A DNA stretch of 64,000 nt from Silvimonas iriomotensis (lineage in GTDB: Bacteria; Pseudomonadota; Gammaproteobacteria; Burkholderiales; Chitinibacteraceae): positions 1 through 64,000 of the forward strand of contig NZ_BMLX01000005.1 in assembly GCF_014645535.1 (NCBI RefSeq), given 5' to 3'. A program made the position numbers and the translations under genes. Positions 27,990 to 37,833 of the stretch are shown piece after piece; positions within the stretch are counted from its first letter, which is position 1, and each line of letters opens with the position of its first letter. Under the pieces are notes generated by a model, which worked only from the letters and a program-made list of their open reading frames with translations, ran no database searches and was not told where the DNA came from.

Positions 27990-30650
27990 ATGGCAGAGCA
28001 GATTCATGACCAGGACCCTCAAGAGACCCGTGAGTGGCTGGATGCGCTGGATGGCGTGCTTGAGAACGAAGGTGCCGAACGCGCGCACTATCTTGTAGAA
28101 AAACTGATCGGGCACGCCCGTGAAGACGGTGTAAACATCCCCTACACCGCCACCACCGCGTACATCAACACGATCCCGGTTCACCTGGAAGCACGTAGCC
28201 CGGGTGACCACACTTATGAAGAGCGCATTCGCTCTTACACCCGCTGGAACGCAGCGGCCATGGTGGTTCGCGCCAACAAGATCAACGGCGATCTGGGCGG
28301 CCACATTACCTCTTTCGCTTCTGCAGCCACGTTGTACGACGTGGGCTGGAACCATTTCTGGCATGCCGCCAGCGACAATCACGGTGGTGACCTGGTGTAC
28401 TTCCAGGGCCACAGCGCGCCTGGCATGTACTCGCGCGCCTTCCTGGAAGGCCGTATTACTGAAGAACAACTGCTGAAGTTCCGTCAGGAAGTGGACGGCG
28501 GTGGCCTTTCCAGCTATCCGCACCCCTGGCTGATGCCGAACTTCTGGCAATTCCCGACCGTGTCGATGGGTCTGGGCCCGTTGATGGCCATTTACCAGGC
28601 CCGCTTCATGAAGTACCTGGACGACCGCGGCTTCAAGCAGCAAGGCGATCGTAAAGTCTGGTGCTTCTGCGGCGACGGCGAAATGGATGAACCGGAATCG
28701 CTGGGTGCGATTTCGCTGGCCGGCCGTGAAAAGCTGGACAACCTGATTTTCGTGATCAACTGCAACTTGCAGCGTCTGGACGGCCCGGTGCGCGGCAACG
28801 GCAAGATCATCCAGGAACTGGAAGGCGACTTCCGTGGTTCCGGCTGGAACGTAATCAAGGTGGTCTGGGGTTCGGGCTGGGATGCCCTGCTGGCCAAGGA
28901 CAAGAAGGGCCTGCTGCAAAAACGCATGATGGAAGTGGTCGATGGCGAGTACCAGACGTACAAGTCCAAAGACGGCGCCTACGTGCGCAAGCACTTCTTC
29001 GGCGCGTATCCGGAACTGCTGGACATGGTGTCCAACATGTCCGACGACGACATCTGGCGCCTGACCCGTGGCGGTAATGATCCGCACAAGGTCTATGCCG
29101 CCTACAAGGCCGCGTCCGAGCACAAGAACCAGCCGACCCTGTTGCTGGTGAAGACCGTCAAGGGCTACGGCATGGGCGCTGCGGGCGAATCGCAGAACGT
29201 GGCGCACCAGACCAAGAAGCTCTCGCCGGATGACCTGTTGCATCTGCGTGACCGTTTCCGCATTCCGCTGTCGGATGAAGAAGCCCGCTCTGCCACCTTC
29301 TACAAGCCGGCTGCCGACGCACCGGAACTGAAGTACATGCACGAGCGCCGCAGCGAGCTGGGTGGTTATCTGCCGTCGCGCAACCCGGTCAATGAGTCGC
29401 TGGAAGTGCCGGCGCTGGACACCTTCAAGACGCTGCTGGAAAGCTCTGGCGAGCGCGAAATGTCCACCACCATGGCCTTCGTGCGTATCCTCACCGCGCT
29501 GGTGAAGGACAAGAACATTGGCAAGCGCGTGGTGCCGATCGTGCCGGACGAATCCCGTACCTTTGGTATGGAAGGCATGTTCCGCCAACTGGGTATCTGG
29601 AGCCACGTCGGCCAGCTGTACGAGCCGCAAGATGCTGACCAGCTGATGTTCTACAAGGAATCGACCACCGGCCAGATTCTGCAGGAAGGCATCAACGAAG
29701 CCGGCGCCATGGCCGACTGGATTGCCGCGGCCACCGCTTACGCCAACCACGGCGTAACGATGATCCCGTTCTACATCTACTACTCGATGTTCGGCTTCCA
29801 GCGTATTGGCGATCTGGCCTGGGCCGCAGGCGACTTGCGCGCACGCGGCTTCCTGGTGGGCGGTACCTCTGGCCGCACCACGCTGAACGGCGAAGGCCTG
29901 CAGCACCAGGACGGTCACGGTCACCAGTTTGCCGAGTTCATCCCCAATTGTGTGTCGTACGATCCGACCTTTGCCTATGAACTGGCAGTGATCGTCCAGC
30001 ACGGCATGAAGCGGATGTATCAGGACCAGGAAAACATCTACTACTACCTATCGGTGATGAACGAGAACTACGCCCACCCGGCCATGCCGGAAGGTGCGGA
30101 AGAAGGCATCATCAAGGGTCTGTACAAGTTCCGTCCGGCCGCAGCCCAGGGTGATCTGCACGTTCAGCTGATGGGTTCGGGCACGATCTTCCGCGAAGTC
30201 ATCGCCGCTGCAGAACTGTTGAAGAACGACTTCGGTGTCGAATCGGACATCTGGTCCGCACCAAGCTTCAACGAACTGCGCCGCGACGGTATGGCCGCAG
30301 CCCGCTACAACATGCTGCACCCGACCGAACCGGCCCGCGAAGCCTACGTGACCCGCTGCCTGAAAGATGCCGCTGGCCCGACCATCGTCGCGACCGACTA
30401 CAAGCGCAGCTACGCCGACCAGATCCGTGAATACGTCCCTGGCCGTTACGTCGTGCTGGGCACCGACGGCTTTGGCCGTTCGGACAGCCGCCAGCAACTG
30501 CGCAAGTTCTTCGAAGTGGACCGCTACCACGTCGCCGTTGCCGCACTGAAGGCCCTGGCCGACGAAGGCAAGCTGCCGCTGACCAAGGTAGCCGAAGCGA
30601 TCGCCAAGTACGGCATCGAAGTGGATCGTCCGGCGCCCTGGACGGTGTAA
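27990..30650 (+). CDS. aceE: Pyruvate dehydrogenase E1 component (homodimeric type)
   Basis: An 886-residue thiamine-diphosphate enzyme decarboxylating pyruvate for the PDH complex. The ThDP motif is CGDGEMDEPES...NCNLQRLDGPVRGN (about residues 228-270). The transketolase-like central and C-terminal domains follow (for example TSGRTTLNGEGLQHQDGH). The ATG at 27990 is preferred over 27984 because AAAAGG is 7 nt upstream. A heptad inverted repeat begins four bases after its stop and fills the gap to aceF. Confidence 0.96.
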   Translation: MAEQIHDQDPQETREWLDALDGVLENEGAERAHYLVEKLIGHAREDGVNIPYTATTAYINTIPVHLEARSPGDHTYEERIRSYTRWNAAAMVVRANKINGDLGGHITSFASAATLYDVGWNHFWHAASDNHGGDLVYFQGHSAPGMYSRAFLEGRITEEQLLKFRQEVDGGGLSSYPHPWLMPNFWQFPTVSMGLGPLMAIYQARFMKYLDDRGFKQQGDRKVWCFCGDGEMDEPESLGAISLAGREKLDNLIFVINCNLQRLDGPVRGNGKIIQELEGDFRGSGWNVIKVVWGSGWDALLAKDKKGLLQKRMMEVVDGEYQTYKSKDGAYVRKHFFGAYPELLDMVSNMSDDDIWRLTRGGNDPHKVYAAYKAASEHKNQPTLLLVKTVKGYGMGAAGESQNVAHQTKKLSPDDLLHLRDRFRIPLSDEEARSATFYKPAADAPELKYMHERRSELGGYLPSRNPVNESLEVPALDTFKTLLESSGEREMSTTMAFVRILTALVKDKNIGKRVVPIVPDESRTFGMEGMFRQLGIWSHVGQLYEPQDADQLMFYKESTTGQILQEGINEAGAMADWIAAATAYANHGVTMIPFYIYYSMFGFQRIGDLAWAAGDLRARGFLVGGTSGRTTLNGEGLQHQDGHGHQFAEFIPNCVSYDPTFAYELAVIVQHGMKRMYQDQENIYYYLSVMNENYAHPAMPEGAEEGIIKGLYKFRPAAAQGDLHVQLMGSGTIFREVIAAAELLKNDFGVESDIWSAPSFNELRRDGMAAARYNMLHPTEPAREAYVTRCLKDAAGPTIVATDYKRSYADQIREYVPGRYVVLGTDGFGRSDSRQQLRKFFEVDRYHVAVAALKALADEGKLPLTKVAEAIAKYGIEVDRPAPWTV

Positions 30651-30654
30651 ATGC

Positions 30655-30753
30655 GTGAGGCGTGAGGTGTGAGGGCTGCGGTGACAAACCCGCCCCCACA
30701 CCACGCGCTCAAGAGGAGTGGGTACCCCTCACTCCTCATCCCTCACCCCTCAC
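30655..30753 (+). repeat. Heptad inverted repeat between aceE and aceF
   Basis: The left arm (30655-30675) is three TGAGG heptads. The right arm (30725-30753) is four CCTCA-type heptads, so the RNA can form a long stem with mismatches about every 7 nt. The left arm starts 4 nt after the aceE stop and the right arm ends next to the aceF AGGA box. The same design is present after aceF and after the multicopper oxidase gene. Confidence 0.8.
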
Positions 30754-30765
30754 AGGATTCATCTC

Positions 30766-32418
30766 ATGATTGAATTGAAGATTCCTGATATCGGCGGCCA
30801 CGATGGTGTCGATGTCATTGAAGTGATGGTCAAGCCGGGCGATGTGGTCGAGAAGGAACAGTCCCTCATCACCCTGGAAACCGACAAGGCCACGATGGAA
30901 GTGCCGGCGACTGACGCTGGCGTGGTCAAGGAAGTCAAGGTCAAGGTCGGCGACAAGGTATCCGAAGGCGACGTCATCGTCCTGATCGAAGCCAGTGGCG
31001 CTGCTGCCGCTGCGCCGGCGCCCGCCCCTGCTCCGGCAGCGGCCGCACCGGCGCCTGCTGCGCCTGCTCCGCAAGCGGCACCGGCACCCGCTGCTGCACC
31101 GGCTGCCGCGCAAAGCATCGAAGTACACGTGCCGGATATCGGCAACTTCGACGCCGTTGAAATCATTGAAGTGAACGTCAAGGTGGGCGATACCGTCGCC
31201 CTGGATGACTCACTGATCACGCTCGAATCGGACAAGGCCAGCATGGAAGTGCCGTCCACCGCCGCTGGCGTGGTGGAAAGCATTGCCGTGAAAGTGGGCG
31301 AGAAAGTAGGCCAGGGCGCGCTGATCCTGACCATCAAGGGTGCTGGCGCAACTGCTGCCGCACCGGCGCCTGCCCCCGCTGCGGCCGCCCCGGCCCCGGC
31401 ACCGCAAGCAGCCCCCGCGCCGGCCCCTGCCGTTGCCGCGCCCGCACCGGCTCCGGCGGCCTCGGCCAGCGTGAAGTTTGATGAAGAAGGTTTCCGCAAA
31501 GCCCATGCCAGCCCGTCCGTGCGCTCGTTCGCGCGCGAACTGGGTGTCGATCTGTCCAAAGTGAAGGGCACCGGTCCGAAGGGCCGTATCCTGCATGAAG
31601 ACGTGCGTGGCTATGTGAAGAACGTGCTGTCTGGCGCAGCCGCTGCACCGGCAGCCGCAGCCCCGGCCGGTGGGTCTGGCGTGGGTCTGGATCTCTTGCC
31701 GTGGCCGAAGGTCGATTTTGCCAAGTTCGGCCCGATCGAAACCAGGCCGCTGTCGCGCATCCAGAAGATTTCCGGCGCCAACCTCAGCCGCAACTGGGTG
31801 ATGATTCCGCACGTCACGTTCAACGACGAAGCCGATATCACCGAGCTGGAAGAATTCCGCAAGACCGTGGGCAAGGAATGGGAAAAGAGCGGCCTGAAGA
31901 TTTCGCCGCTGGCCTTCATCATCAAGGCCGCCGCCGAAGCACTCAAGGCGTTCCCCAACTTCAACAGCAGCCTGGATGGCGACAACCTGGTGCTCAAGCA
32001 GTACTACCACATCGGTTTTGCGGCAGACACGCCGAACGGTCTGGTTGTGCCGGTGATCAAGGATGCCGACAAGAAGGGTCTGAAACAGATTGCCCAGGAA
32101 CTGACCGAACTCTCCGGTCTGGCCCGCGAAGGCAAACTCAAGCCGACCGACATGCAAGGCGCTACCTTCACGATCTCCAGCCTGGGCGGCATTGGCGGCA
32201 CCAGCTTCACGCCGATCATCAATGCACCTGAAGTGGCGATCCTTGGCGTGTGCAAGAGCCAGATCAAGCCGGTCTGGAACGGCAAGGAATTCGAGCCGCG
32301 CCTGATGTGCCCGCTGTCACTGTCGTTTGATCACCGCGTGATCGACGGCGCCGCCGCTGCGCGCTTCACCGTGCACCTTGGCAAGCTGCTGGCCGATATC
32401 CGTCGCCTGATACTGTAA
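30766..32418 (+). CDS. aceF: Dihydrolipoamide acetyltransferase (PDH E2), two lipoyl domains
   Basis: A 550-residue E2 core protein. Lipoyl domain 1 (about 1-75) carries [11 protein letters not shown] and lipoyl domain 2 (about 118-192) carries [11 protein letters not shown], with the lipoylated Lys in each. Ala/Pro linkers join them to a subunit-binding domain ([14 protein letters not shown]...GRILHEDV) and the catalytic domain with SFDHRVIDG near the C-terminus. The start at 30766 ([14 protein letters not shown]) is clear. Translation runs within the aceE-aceF-lpdA operon. Confidence 0.96.
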   Translation: MIELKIPDIGGHDGVDVIEVMVKPGDVVEKEQSLITLETDKATMEVPATDAGVVKEVKVKVGDKVSEGDVIVLIEASGAAAAAPAPAPAPAAAAPAPAAPAPQAAPAPAAAPAAAQSIEVHVPDIGNFDAVEIIEVNVKVGDTVALDDSLITLESDKASMEVPSTAAGVVESIAVKVGEKVGQGALILTIKGAGATAAAPAPAPAAAAPAPAPQAAPAPAPAVAAPAPAPAASASVKFDEEGFRKAHASPSVRSFARELGVDLSKVKGTGPKGRILHEDVRGYVKNVLSGAAAAPAAAAPAGGSGVGLDLLPWPKVDFAKFGPIETRPLSRIQKISGANLSRNWVMIPHVTFNDEADITELEEFRKTVGKEWEKSGLKISPLAFIIKAAAEALKAFPNFNSSLDGDNLVLKQYYHIGFAADTPNGLVVPVIKDADKKGLKQIAQELTELSGLAREGKLKPTDMQGATFTISSLGGIGGTSFTPIINAPEVAILGVCKSQIKPVWNGKEFEPRLMCPLSLSFDHRVIDGAAAARFTVHLGKLLADIRRLIL

Positions 32419-32420
32419 TG

Positions 32421-32519
32421 AGTGAGGCGTGAGGTGTAGGGCGTGAGGTGAAAACCCGCGCTTTACCTCATCCGGGGAGTGCGGTTCTACACCTCACTCC
32501 TCTCTCCTCACCCCTCACT
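32421..32519 (+). repeat. Heptad inverted repeat between aceF and lpdA
   Basis: The left arm (32421-32450) and right arm (32490-32519) are 30 nt each and complementary at 24 of 30 positions, built of TGAGG/CCTCA heptads. The left arm starts two bases after the aceF stop. The right arm ends 1 nt before the GGAG box of lpdA. The whole intergenic space is therefore the element. Confidence 0.85.
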
Positions 32520-32529
32520 GGGAGTCCCC

Positions 32530-34305
32530 ATGAGCACTGTAGAAATCAAAGTTCCCGATATCGGCGGTCATGAGAACGTCGACATCATTGAAGTCTTTGT
32601 CAAAGCCGGTGACGTGATCGAGAAAGAACAATCGCTGATCACGCTGGAAACCGACAAGGCCACCATGGAAGTGCCGTCTACCCACGCGGGTAAGGTGGTG
32701 TCCGTGGCCGTCAAGGTTGGCGACAAGATCTCTGAAGGCGGCGTTGTGCTGACGCTGGAGACCGCTGGCGCAGCCGCTGCTGCCCCGGCTCCCGCCCCGG
32801 CGCCGGCAGCTGCTGCACCGTCGCCGCAAATGGCTTCGTCGGCCTCGCAGCCCGCCGCTGGCGCCCAACCTGCCCTTGTGGCAGGTGATGTGGTCGAGTG
32901 TGACGTGCTGGTGCTGGGCGCTGGCCCTGGCGGTTATACCGGTGCCTTCCGCGCGGCTGACCTTGGCAAGAACGTGGTGCTGGTCGAGCGTTACGCCTCG
33001 CTCGGCGGCGTGTGTCTGAACGTCGGTTGTATCCCGTCCAAGGCCCTGCTGCACGTGGCCAAGGTGTTGACCGATGCGGAAGAAATGCGCGAACACGGCA
33101 TTGATTTTGGCGCGCCCAAGATCGACATCGACAAGCTGCGCGGCTTCAAGGATGGCGTCGTCAGCCGTCTGACCAAGGGCTTGTCGGGCCTGGCCAAGCA
33201 ACGCAAGGTGAGCGTCCTGACCGGTGAAGGCCAGTTTACCGGCCCGTACACCCTGAACGTGACCGCGGCCGATGGTTCGGTGAAGACCGTGCGTTTCAAG
33301 AACGCCATCATCGCCGCCGGTTCTACCGCGCTGAAGATTCCGGGTTATCCGTATGATGATCCGCGCGTCATTACCTCGACCGGCGCGCTCAAGCTCGAAG
33401 GCATCCCGAAAAAGATGCTGGTGGTGGGCGGCGGCATTATCGGTCTGGAAATGGCCTGCGTGTATGGCGCGCTGGGTACTGAAATCAGCGTGGTGGAACT
33501 GGGCGATGGCCTGATTCCGGGTGCTGACCGTGACGTGGTGAAAGTGCTGACCGATCGTATCGGCAAGCGCTACAAGGTCATGGTACGGACCAAGGTATCG
33601 CAAGTGGAAGCGACCGCTGAGGGCCTGCGCTGCACGTTCGAAGGTGACTGGGCGCCCAAAGAGCCGCAAACCTACGACAAGGTGCTGGTCGCCGTCGGCC
33701 GCCGTCCGAATGGCAAGCTGATTGGCGCAGAAAACGCCGGTGTCAGCGTTGACGAGCGTGGTTTCATTCCGGTCGACAACCAGTGCCGCACCAACGTGCC
33801 GCACATCTTTGCCATTGGCGATATCGTCGGCAACCCGATGCTGGCCCACAAAGCCACGCATGAAGCCAAGTGCGCCGCCGAAGTCATTGCCGGTGAAAAG
33901 AGCTATCTGGATTACCGCGCGATTCCGTCCATTGCCTATACCGATCCGGAAGTGGCGTGGATGGGCCTGACCGAAACCGAAGCCAAGGCCAAGGGCATTG
34001 CCTATGAAAAGGCCGTGTTCCCGTGGGCGGCGTCTGGCCGTGCGCTGGGCAATGGCCGTGATGACGGTCTGACCAAGATCCTGTTCGATCCGGAAAGCCA
34101 CCAGATCCTCGGCGCCGCCATTGTCGGCGTGAACGCGGGTGAATTGTTGGGTGAAGCCGTGCTGGCCTACGAAATGGGCGCAGACATCAGCGACATCACC
34201 GGCACCGTCCACGCGCACCCGACCTTGTCGGAAACCGTGGCCATGGCCGCAGAAATTGCCCATGGTTCGATCACCGATCTGTACATCCCCAAGCGCAAGA
34301 AATAA
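32530..34305 (+). CDS. lpdA: Dihydrolipoamide dehydrogenase (PDH E3) with N-terminal lipoyl domain
   Basis: A 591-residue FAD disulfide reductase. It starts with a lipoyl domain (1-80, [11 protein letters not shown]) and an Ala/Pro linker. The E3 core follows with LGAGPGGYTGAFRAADLG (FAD), the redox pair CLNVGCIPSKALLH, VVGGGIIGLEMA (NAD) and the C-terminal HAHPTLSE active His. Fused lipoyl-E3 proteins are known in Neisseria (p64K type). GGAG lies 5 nt before the ATG. Confidence 0.96.
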   Translation: MSTVEIKVPDIGGHENVDIIEVFVKAGDVIEKEQSLITLETDKATMEVPSTHAGKVVSVAVKVGDKISEGGVVLTLETAGAAAAAPAPAPAPAAAAPSPQMASSASQPAAGAQPALVAGDVVECDVLVLGAGPGGYTGAFRAADLGKNVVLVERYASLGGVCLNVGCIPSKALLHVAKVLTDAEEMREHGIDFGAPKIDIDKLRGFKDGVVSRLTKGLSGLAKQRKVSVLTGEGQFTGPYTLNVTAADGSVKTVRFKNAIIAAGSTALKIPGYPYDDPRVITSTGALKLEGIPKKMLVVGGGIIGLEMACVYGALGTEISVVELGDGLIPGADRDVVKVLTDRIGKRYKVMVRTKVSQVEATAEGLRCTFEGDWAPKEPQTYDKVLVAVGRRPNGKLIGAENAGVSVDERGFIPVDNQCRTNVPHIFAIGDIVGNPMLAHKATHEAKCAAEVIAGEKSYLDYRAIPSIAYTDPEVAWMGLTETEAKAKGIAYEKAVFPWAASGRALGNGRDDGLTKILFDPESHQILGAAIVGVNAGELLGEAVLAYEMGADISDITGTVHAHPTLSETVAMAAEIAHGSITDLYIPKRKK

Positions 34306-34324
34306 GCGCTGTGTGATGCACACA

Positions 34325-34353
34325 AAAACGCCCCGGTGCTGCCGGGGCGTTTT
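34325..34353 (+). terminator. Intrinsic terminator of the PDH operon
   Basis: AAAACGCCCCGG (34325-34336) pairs perfectly with CCGGGGCGTTTT (34342-34353) around TGCTG. It lies 20 bp after the lpdA stop and can also serve the convergent SDR gene. Confidence 0.9.
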
Positions 34354-34385
34354 GTTTTGTGGCGCCTGCCATCGCAACCAGACCC

Positions 34386-34985
34386 TCAGAATACTTTGTA
34401 GACGCGCCCGGTTTGCGGGCCTTCCACGCTGCGCACGTAGGCTTGTGCCACGGTCGCGCCATCTTGCGGGATAAACCCGGGAAAGAACGCACCGAACACG
34501 TCTTGTGATTCGGTCAGCATGGTCGGGCTGACCACGTTGATACGGAACGCGCCCCAGGCATCCACCGCCACACCACGGGCAAAGCCTTCCACTGCCGCAT
34601 TGACCGTGGTGGCGTTAAAGCCCTGCGCAATCGGCTCATCCGCCACAATGCCGCTTGTGAGCGTAATAGAACCACCACGGCGCAGATAATGCTGACCAAT
34701 CAGCGCCACGTTCACCTGCCCCATCAATTTGCTGTCGATGCCTTTGCGGAACTGCTCCGGCGTGGTTTCAACCAGCGGGCCAAAGTGCAGTTCACCGCTG
34801 GTGACCACAATGGCATCTACCTGCCCCACCCGCTCAAACAACGCGCGCACGCTCTGGGCACTGGTGATATCCACTTGCTCAGTGCCGCTGCTGTGGCCCA
34901 CTCGCAGCACTTGATGCCGCGTTTCCAGCGCCGCGACCACCGCCTTGCCGACGGTACCCGTCGCGCCAATCACCATGACTTTCAT
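34386..34985 (-). CDS. Short-chain dehydrogenase/reductase
   Basis: A 199-residue Rossmann protein starting MKVMVIGATGTVGKAVV (the glycine-rich NAD(P) site). It also has VTSGE and an SDR-like segment GGSITLTSGI...FNATTVNAAVEGFARG. The usual YxxxK is replaced by FxxxT in that segment, so the catalytic dyad is degenerate. GGAG precedes the ATG at 34985. It is convergent with the PDH operon and divergent from the aminotransferase gene. The substrate is unknown. Confidence 0.85.
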   Translation of the reverse strand: MKVMVIGATGTVGKAVVAALETRHQVLRVGHSSGTEQVDITSAQSVRALFERVGQVDAIVVTSGELHFGPLVETTPEQFRKGIDSKLMGQVNVALIGQHYLRRGGSITLTSGIVADEPIAQGFNATTVNAAVEGFARGVAVDAWGAFRINVVSPTMLTESQDVFGAFFPGFIPQDGATVAQAYVRSVEGPQTGRVYKVF

Positions 34986-35184
34986 GCTCTTGCTCCCTGC
35001 CTGGTTGAAAAACTTCATTGTGGTTAGCAACCAGGCGCGGATAAACCACTGCGGATTTGGTTCTTTTCCAGGCTGGGGTTGTTAATCGGCTTGTTGCTGC
35101 GTGATTCAGACACTGCGCATCACATAGCGCCAATCATTCCAACAAGCCGGGTTAATATGCCCGTTCCACTGAACGGACTGCACC

Positions 35185-36336
35185 ATGGCGCTTGTTTCCA
35201 AACTGCCCGATGTCGGCACCACCATTTTTACGGTGATGAGCCAGCTTGCTGCCGAACACGGCGCGATCAACCTCTCGCAAGGTTTTCCGGACTTCCCTTG
35301 CGCGCCTGAACTGCTGGAAGACGTGCATCAGGCCATGCTGGCCGGCCACAACCAGTACGCGCCCATGCCGGGCCTGCCGGCATTGCGTCAGGCGCTGGCC
35401 ACCAAACTGGCACAAAGCCGGGGCGTGACAGTGAACCCGGATACGGAGATCACCATCACCGCCGGGGCAACCCAAGCGCTGTTTACCGCCATTGCCACCG
35501 TGCTGCATGCGGGCGATGAGGCCCTCATTCTTGATCCGTCTTATGACAGCTACGCGCCCGCCATCCGTGCCCAGGGCGCGCTGCCCGTGCGCATCAGCCT
35601 TGCCGCACCCGCCTTTGTGGTGGATTGGGATCAGGTGCGCGCCGCAGTCACGCCGCGCACGCGGCTGATCATCGTCAACAATCCTAACAACCCGGCGACC
35701 AGCGTCTTCAGCCGGGCCGATCTGGACGCGCTGGCCGCCATTGCAAAGGCGCATGACCTGATCGTGCTGGCCGATGAAGTCTACGAACATCTGGTTTACG
35801 ACGGCATTGAACACCGTAGCGTGCTGGCACATCCGGCACTGCGGGCGCGCAGTTTTGCGGTGTATTCCTTCGGCAAGACTTTCCATGCCACGGGCTGGAA
35901 GATCGGTTATTGCGTGGCACCGCCCGCGCTGACGGCAGAGTTCCGCAAGCTGCACCAGTTCCTGGTGTTCTCTGTCCACACGCCCACGCAGCATGCGCTG
36001 GCGCAGTATCTGGCCGAGCCCGCGCACTGGCAGCAATTGCCCGCGTTCTACCAGGCCAGGCGCGATCTGCTGGCGGCGGGTTTGCAGCGTGCCGGGTTCT
36101 TGCTCAAGCCCAGCCAGAGCACGTATTTCCAGTTGGCAGATTACCGGCAGATCCGGCCGGATTTATCAGAGGTCGAGTTCGCTCGCTGGCTCACCGTGAC
36201 GCATGGCGTCGCCAGCATTCCGGTGTCGGCGTTTTATGGCGACGGGCGTGACCACAAGCTGGTGCGCTTTTGCTTTGCCAAGCAAGACAGCACGCTGAAT
36301 GCCGCGCTGACCCGGTTGTCGGCGCTGGCCGCTTAA
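35185..36336 (+). CDS. PLP-dependent aminotransferase, methionine aminotransferase (YbdL) type
   Basis: A 383-residue fold-type I aminotransferase. INLSQGFPDFPCAPEL, NQYAPMPGLPALRQAL, NNPNNPATSVF (cofactor Asn) and the Schiff-base Lys in YSFGKTFHATGWKIGY (about residue 234) are all seen. The opening segments fit the YbdL/kynurenine-methionine group rather than aspartate aminotransferase. The stop codon overlaps the convergent ygjV stop through TTAA (36333-36336). Confidence 0.88.
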   Translation: MALVSKLPDVGTTIFTVMSQLAAEHGAINLSQGFPDFPCAPELLEDVHQAMLAGHNQYAPMPGLPALRQALATKLAQSRGVTVNPDTEITITAGATQALFTAIATVLHAGDEALILDPSYDSYAPAIRAQGALPVRISLAAPAFVVDWDQVRAAVTPRTRLIIVNNPNNPATSVFSRADLDALAAIAKAHDLIVLADEVYEHLVYDGIEHRSVLAHPALRARSFAVYSFGKTFHATGWKIGYCVAPPALTAEFRKLHQFLVFSVHTPTQHALAQYLAEPAHWQQLPAFYQARRDLLAAGLQRAGFLLKPSQSTYFQLADYRQIRPDLSEVEFARWLTVTHGVASIPVSAFYGDGRDHKLVRFCFAKQDSTLNAALTRLSALAA

Positions 36337-36872
36337 GCGGATTCAGCCACCGGCACGGCCGCGCGGCGGGCGGCGAACAAGCGGTAGATGGTGATGATGT
36401 TGAGCGTGGCGGAGGTGGTTTCCAGCATCACGCCACCAATCGAGCCGGACAAAAACGCATTGCCCAGCCACAGCAGCGTGCTGCACAGAATCAAAAGGCG
36501 CATGGGAATGCCCTTGAACAGGAACACCGCCACGGTGCCCAGCGTGCCGCCCAGAATGGGCACAATGCTGTGCCAGCCGCTGGCCACATACAGACCCAGC
36601 CCGATATTGAGTGCGACAAACACGGCGGCCAGCCAGGGCGACTGACTACGCATGGATGTGAGCATGCGTACGCTGGAAATACCCGCGCTGGTCATCGCCG
36701 CCGGGTTGCCCAGCAAGGCAAAGTGGATGGCATACGTCGCGGACTGCAAGGTCATCAACAGCTTGAAGCGTTGATCCTTTTTTTGCAGGAAACCGGCTAT
36801 GGAAAAAGCAAAAACCAGATAACCCAGGCACTGCGCCAGCGAAAACACAGCCAAAACCGCCACTCCACCCAA
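36333..36872 (-). CDS. ygjV: YgjV family inner-membrane protein
   Basis: A 179-residue protein with about five to six membrane helices. SLAQCLGYLVFAFSIAGFLQKKDQRFKLLM and the following SATYAIHFALLG are typical of the YgjV/imp family of unknown function. The frame opens with TTG at 36872, with GAGG about 7 nt upstream. A GTG at 36863 is an alternative, so the exact start is uncertain. The C-terminus overlaps the aminotransferase stop tail to tail. Confidence 0.75.
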   Translation of the reverse strand: MGGVAVLAVFSLAQCLGYLVFAFSIAGFLQKKDQRFKLLMTLQSATYAIHFALLGNPAAMTSAGISSVRMLTSMRSQSPWLAAVFVALNIGLGLYVASGWHSIVPILGGTLGTVAVFLFKGIPMRLLILCSTLLWLGNAFLSGSIGGVMLETTSATLNIITIYRLFAARRAAVPVAESA

Positions 36873-36978
36873 AAGGCCGCCTCAGGCGGGCGGCCGGACA
36901 CAAAAAACGCAATCCTACGCGCTTGTGCCCTTGCCGTGGGGGTGACCGACTGGCGGCATGATATATATCACCTAGATT

Positions 36979-37287
36979 TCAACGCTTTACCGGCGGCTGG
37001 TTGCAGCAGGCACCGGCTTTGGCTTGCAAGGTATCGGCCAGGTTGCGGTCCAGATTGCCAAACCATGCAGTGCGGATACGGGTGACCCAGCCACCTGCAC
37101 TTTGCCCGGCCAGCGCGACCAGCGCGCCGTAATGCACAGCGCGCACGTCATAGGTGACGGCAAGACGCTTGCCTGCCGCCTCTGCACTGCTCACGCCTGG
37201 TGTACTGCGCAGCGCAGCCAGTTGTGGTTCGGTGGCCGGCCCGGCCAGATACACGCTGCGGGTTACTTGCCAGAGTGGTCGATCCAT
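36979..37287 (-). CDS. HMA-fold-like small protein without CXXC, end of the copper operon
   Basis: A 102-residue protein I do not recognise by name. Its first 65 residues have the beta-alpha-beta pattern and hydrophobic spacing of a heavy-metal-associated domain (RSVYLAGPATEPQLAALRST, then a strand and helix), but there is no CXXC. A CC pair appears in the C-terminal tail (GACCNQPP). GAGGAG lies 6 nt upstream of the ATG and overlaps the csoR stop codon region, so it is cotranslated with csoR. A role in copper handling is inferred from position only. Confidence 0.7.
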   Translation of the reverse strand: MDRPLWQVTRSVYLAGPATEPQLAALRSTPGVSSAEAAGKRLAVTYDVRAVHYGALVALAGQSAGGWVTRIRTAWFGNLDRNLADTLQAKAGACCNQPPVKR

Positions 37288-37297
37288 CGCGGGCTCC

Positions 37298-37627
37298 TCA
37301 GCTTTTCAGTTTGCGGACCACGTCCATCAGCTCGGCAATGGCGTCCTCGCCCTTGCCGGCGCCAATGGCCTTGGCCACACAGCCGTTGGCGTGGTTTTCC
37401 AGCAATTGCATGGCCACGCCATCCAGCGCGGCGCGGATCGCCCCCAACTGGGTCAGGATATCCACGCAGTAGCGGTCTTCATCCACCATGCGGGCAATGC
37501 CGCGCACCTGGCCTTCAATGCGGTTCAGGCGGCTGACCAGACGCTTTTTGTCTGGTTGCACGGCGGTCTTGTCGCCCGCCTCCGGCACCGCATGACAATG
37601 CGGCGCGTTCAGGTCAGACGACGTCAT
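37298..37627 (-). CDS. csoR: Copper-sensing repressor (CsoR/RcnR family)
   Basis: A 109-residue all-helical repressor. The Cu(I) ligand pattern is seen: Cys in EDRYCVDILTQ, His in LLENHANGCV and Cys in the same segment. The RLNRIEGQVRGIARM helix contacts DNA. An N-terminal HCH stretch may bind extra metal. The start at 37627 (MTSSDLNAP) overlaps the end of copZ by 14 bp. Two matching operator boxes lie upstream of copA. Confidence 0.9.
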   Translation of the reverse strand: MTSSDLNAPHCHAVPEAGDKTAVQPDKKRLVSRLNRIEGQVRGIARMVDEDRYCVDILTQLGAIRAALDGVAMQLLENHANGCVAKAIGAGKGEDAIAELMDVVRKLKS

Positions 37628-37820
37628 AGCCAGCGTCCTCGATGGCGGTCTTGAATGCATCCGGCCCGGTGAGCGCGGGGTCGAACTCAACCTGCGCGTT
37701 GCCGGCATCCAGATTGACGGCGGCGCTTTGCACGCCTTCGATATTCTTGAGCACGCGGCTTACAGTACCTGCGCAGCCCGAGCAGCTCATCCCATTGATC
37801 TTGAGGATTGCGGTTTGCAT
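37614..37820 (-). CDS. copZ: Copper chaperone (HMA domain)
   Basis: A 68-residue single HMA domain with the metal-binding motif GMSCSGCAGTV (residues 11-21) and the ferredoxin-like end EDAGYDVV. AAAGGAG precedes the ATG at 37820. It sits 13 bp after copA and overlaps csoR. Such chaperones deliver Cu(I) to the ATPase. Confidence 0.93.
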   Translation of the reverse strand: MQTAILKINGMSCSGCAGTVSRVLKNIEGVQSAAVNLDAGNAQVEFDPALTGPDAFKTAIEDAGYDVV

Positions 37821-37833
37821 GATCAGAACTCCT

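Noticed and set aside
26085-30002. Long minus-strand open frames of 582 and 675 residues opposite pgi and aceE
   Set aside because: They mirror highly conserved coding genes on the plus strand, lack start signals, and show shadow-type composition rich in His, Gln and Arg.
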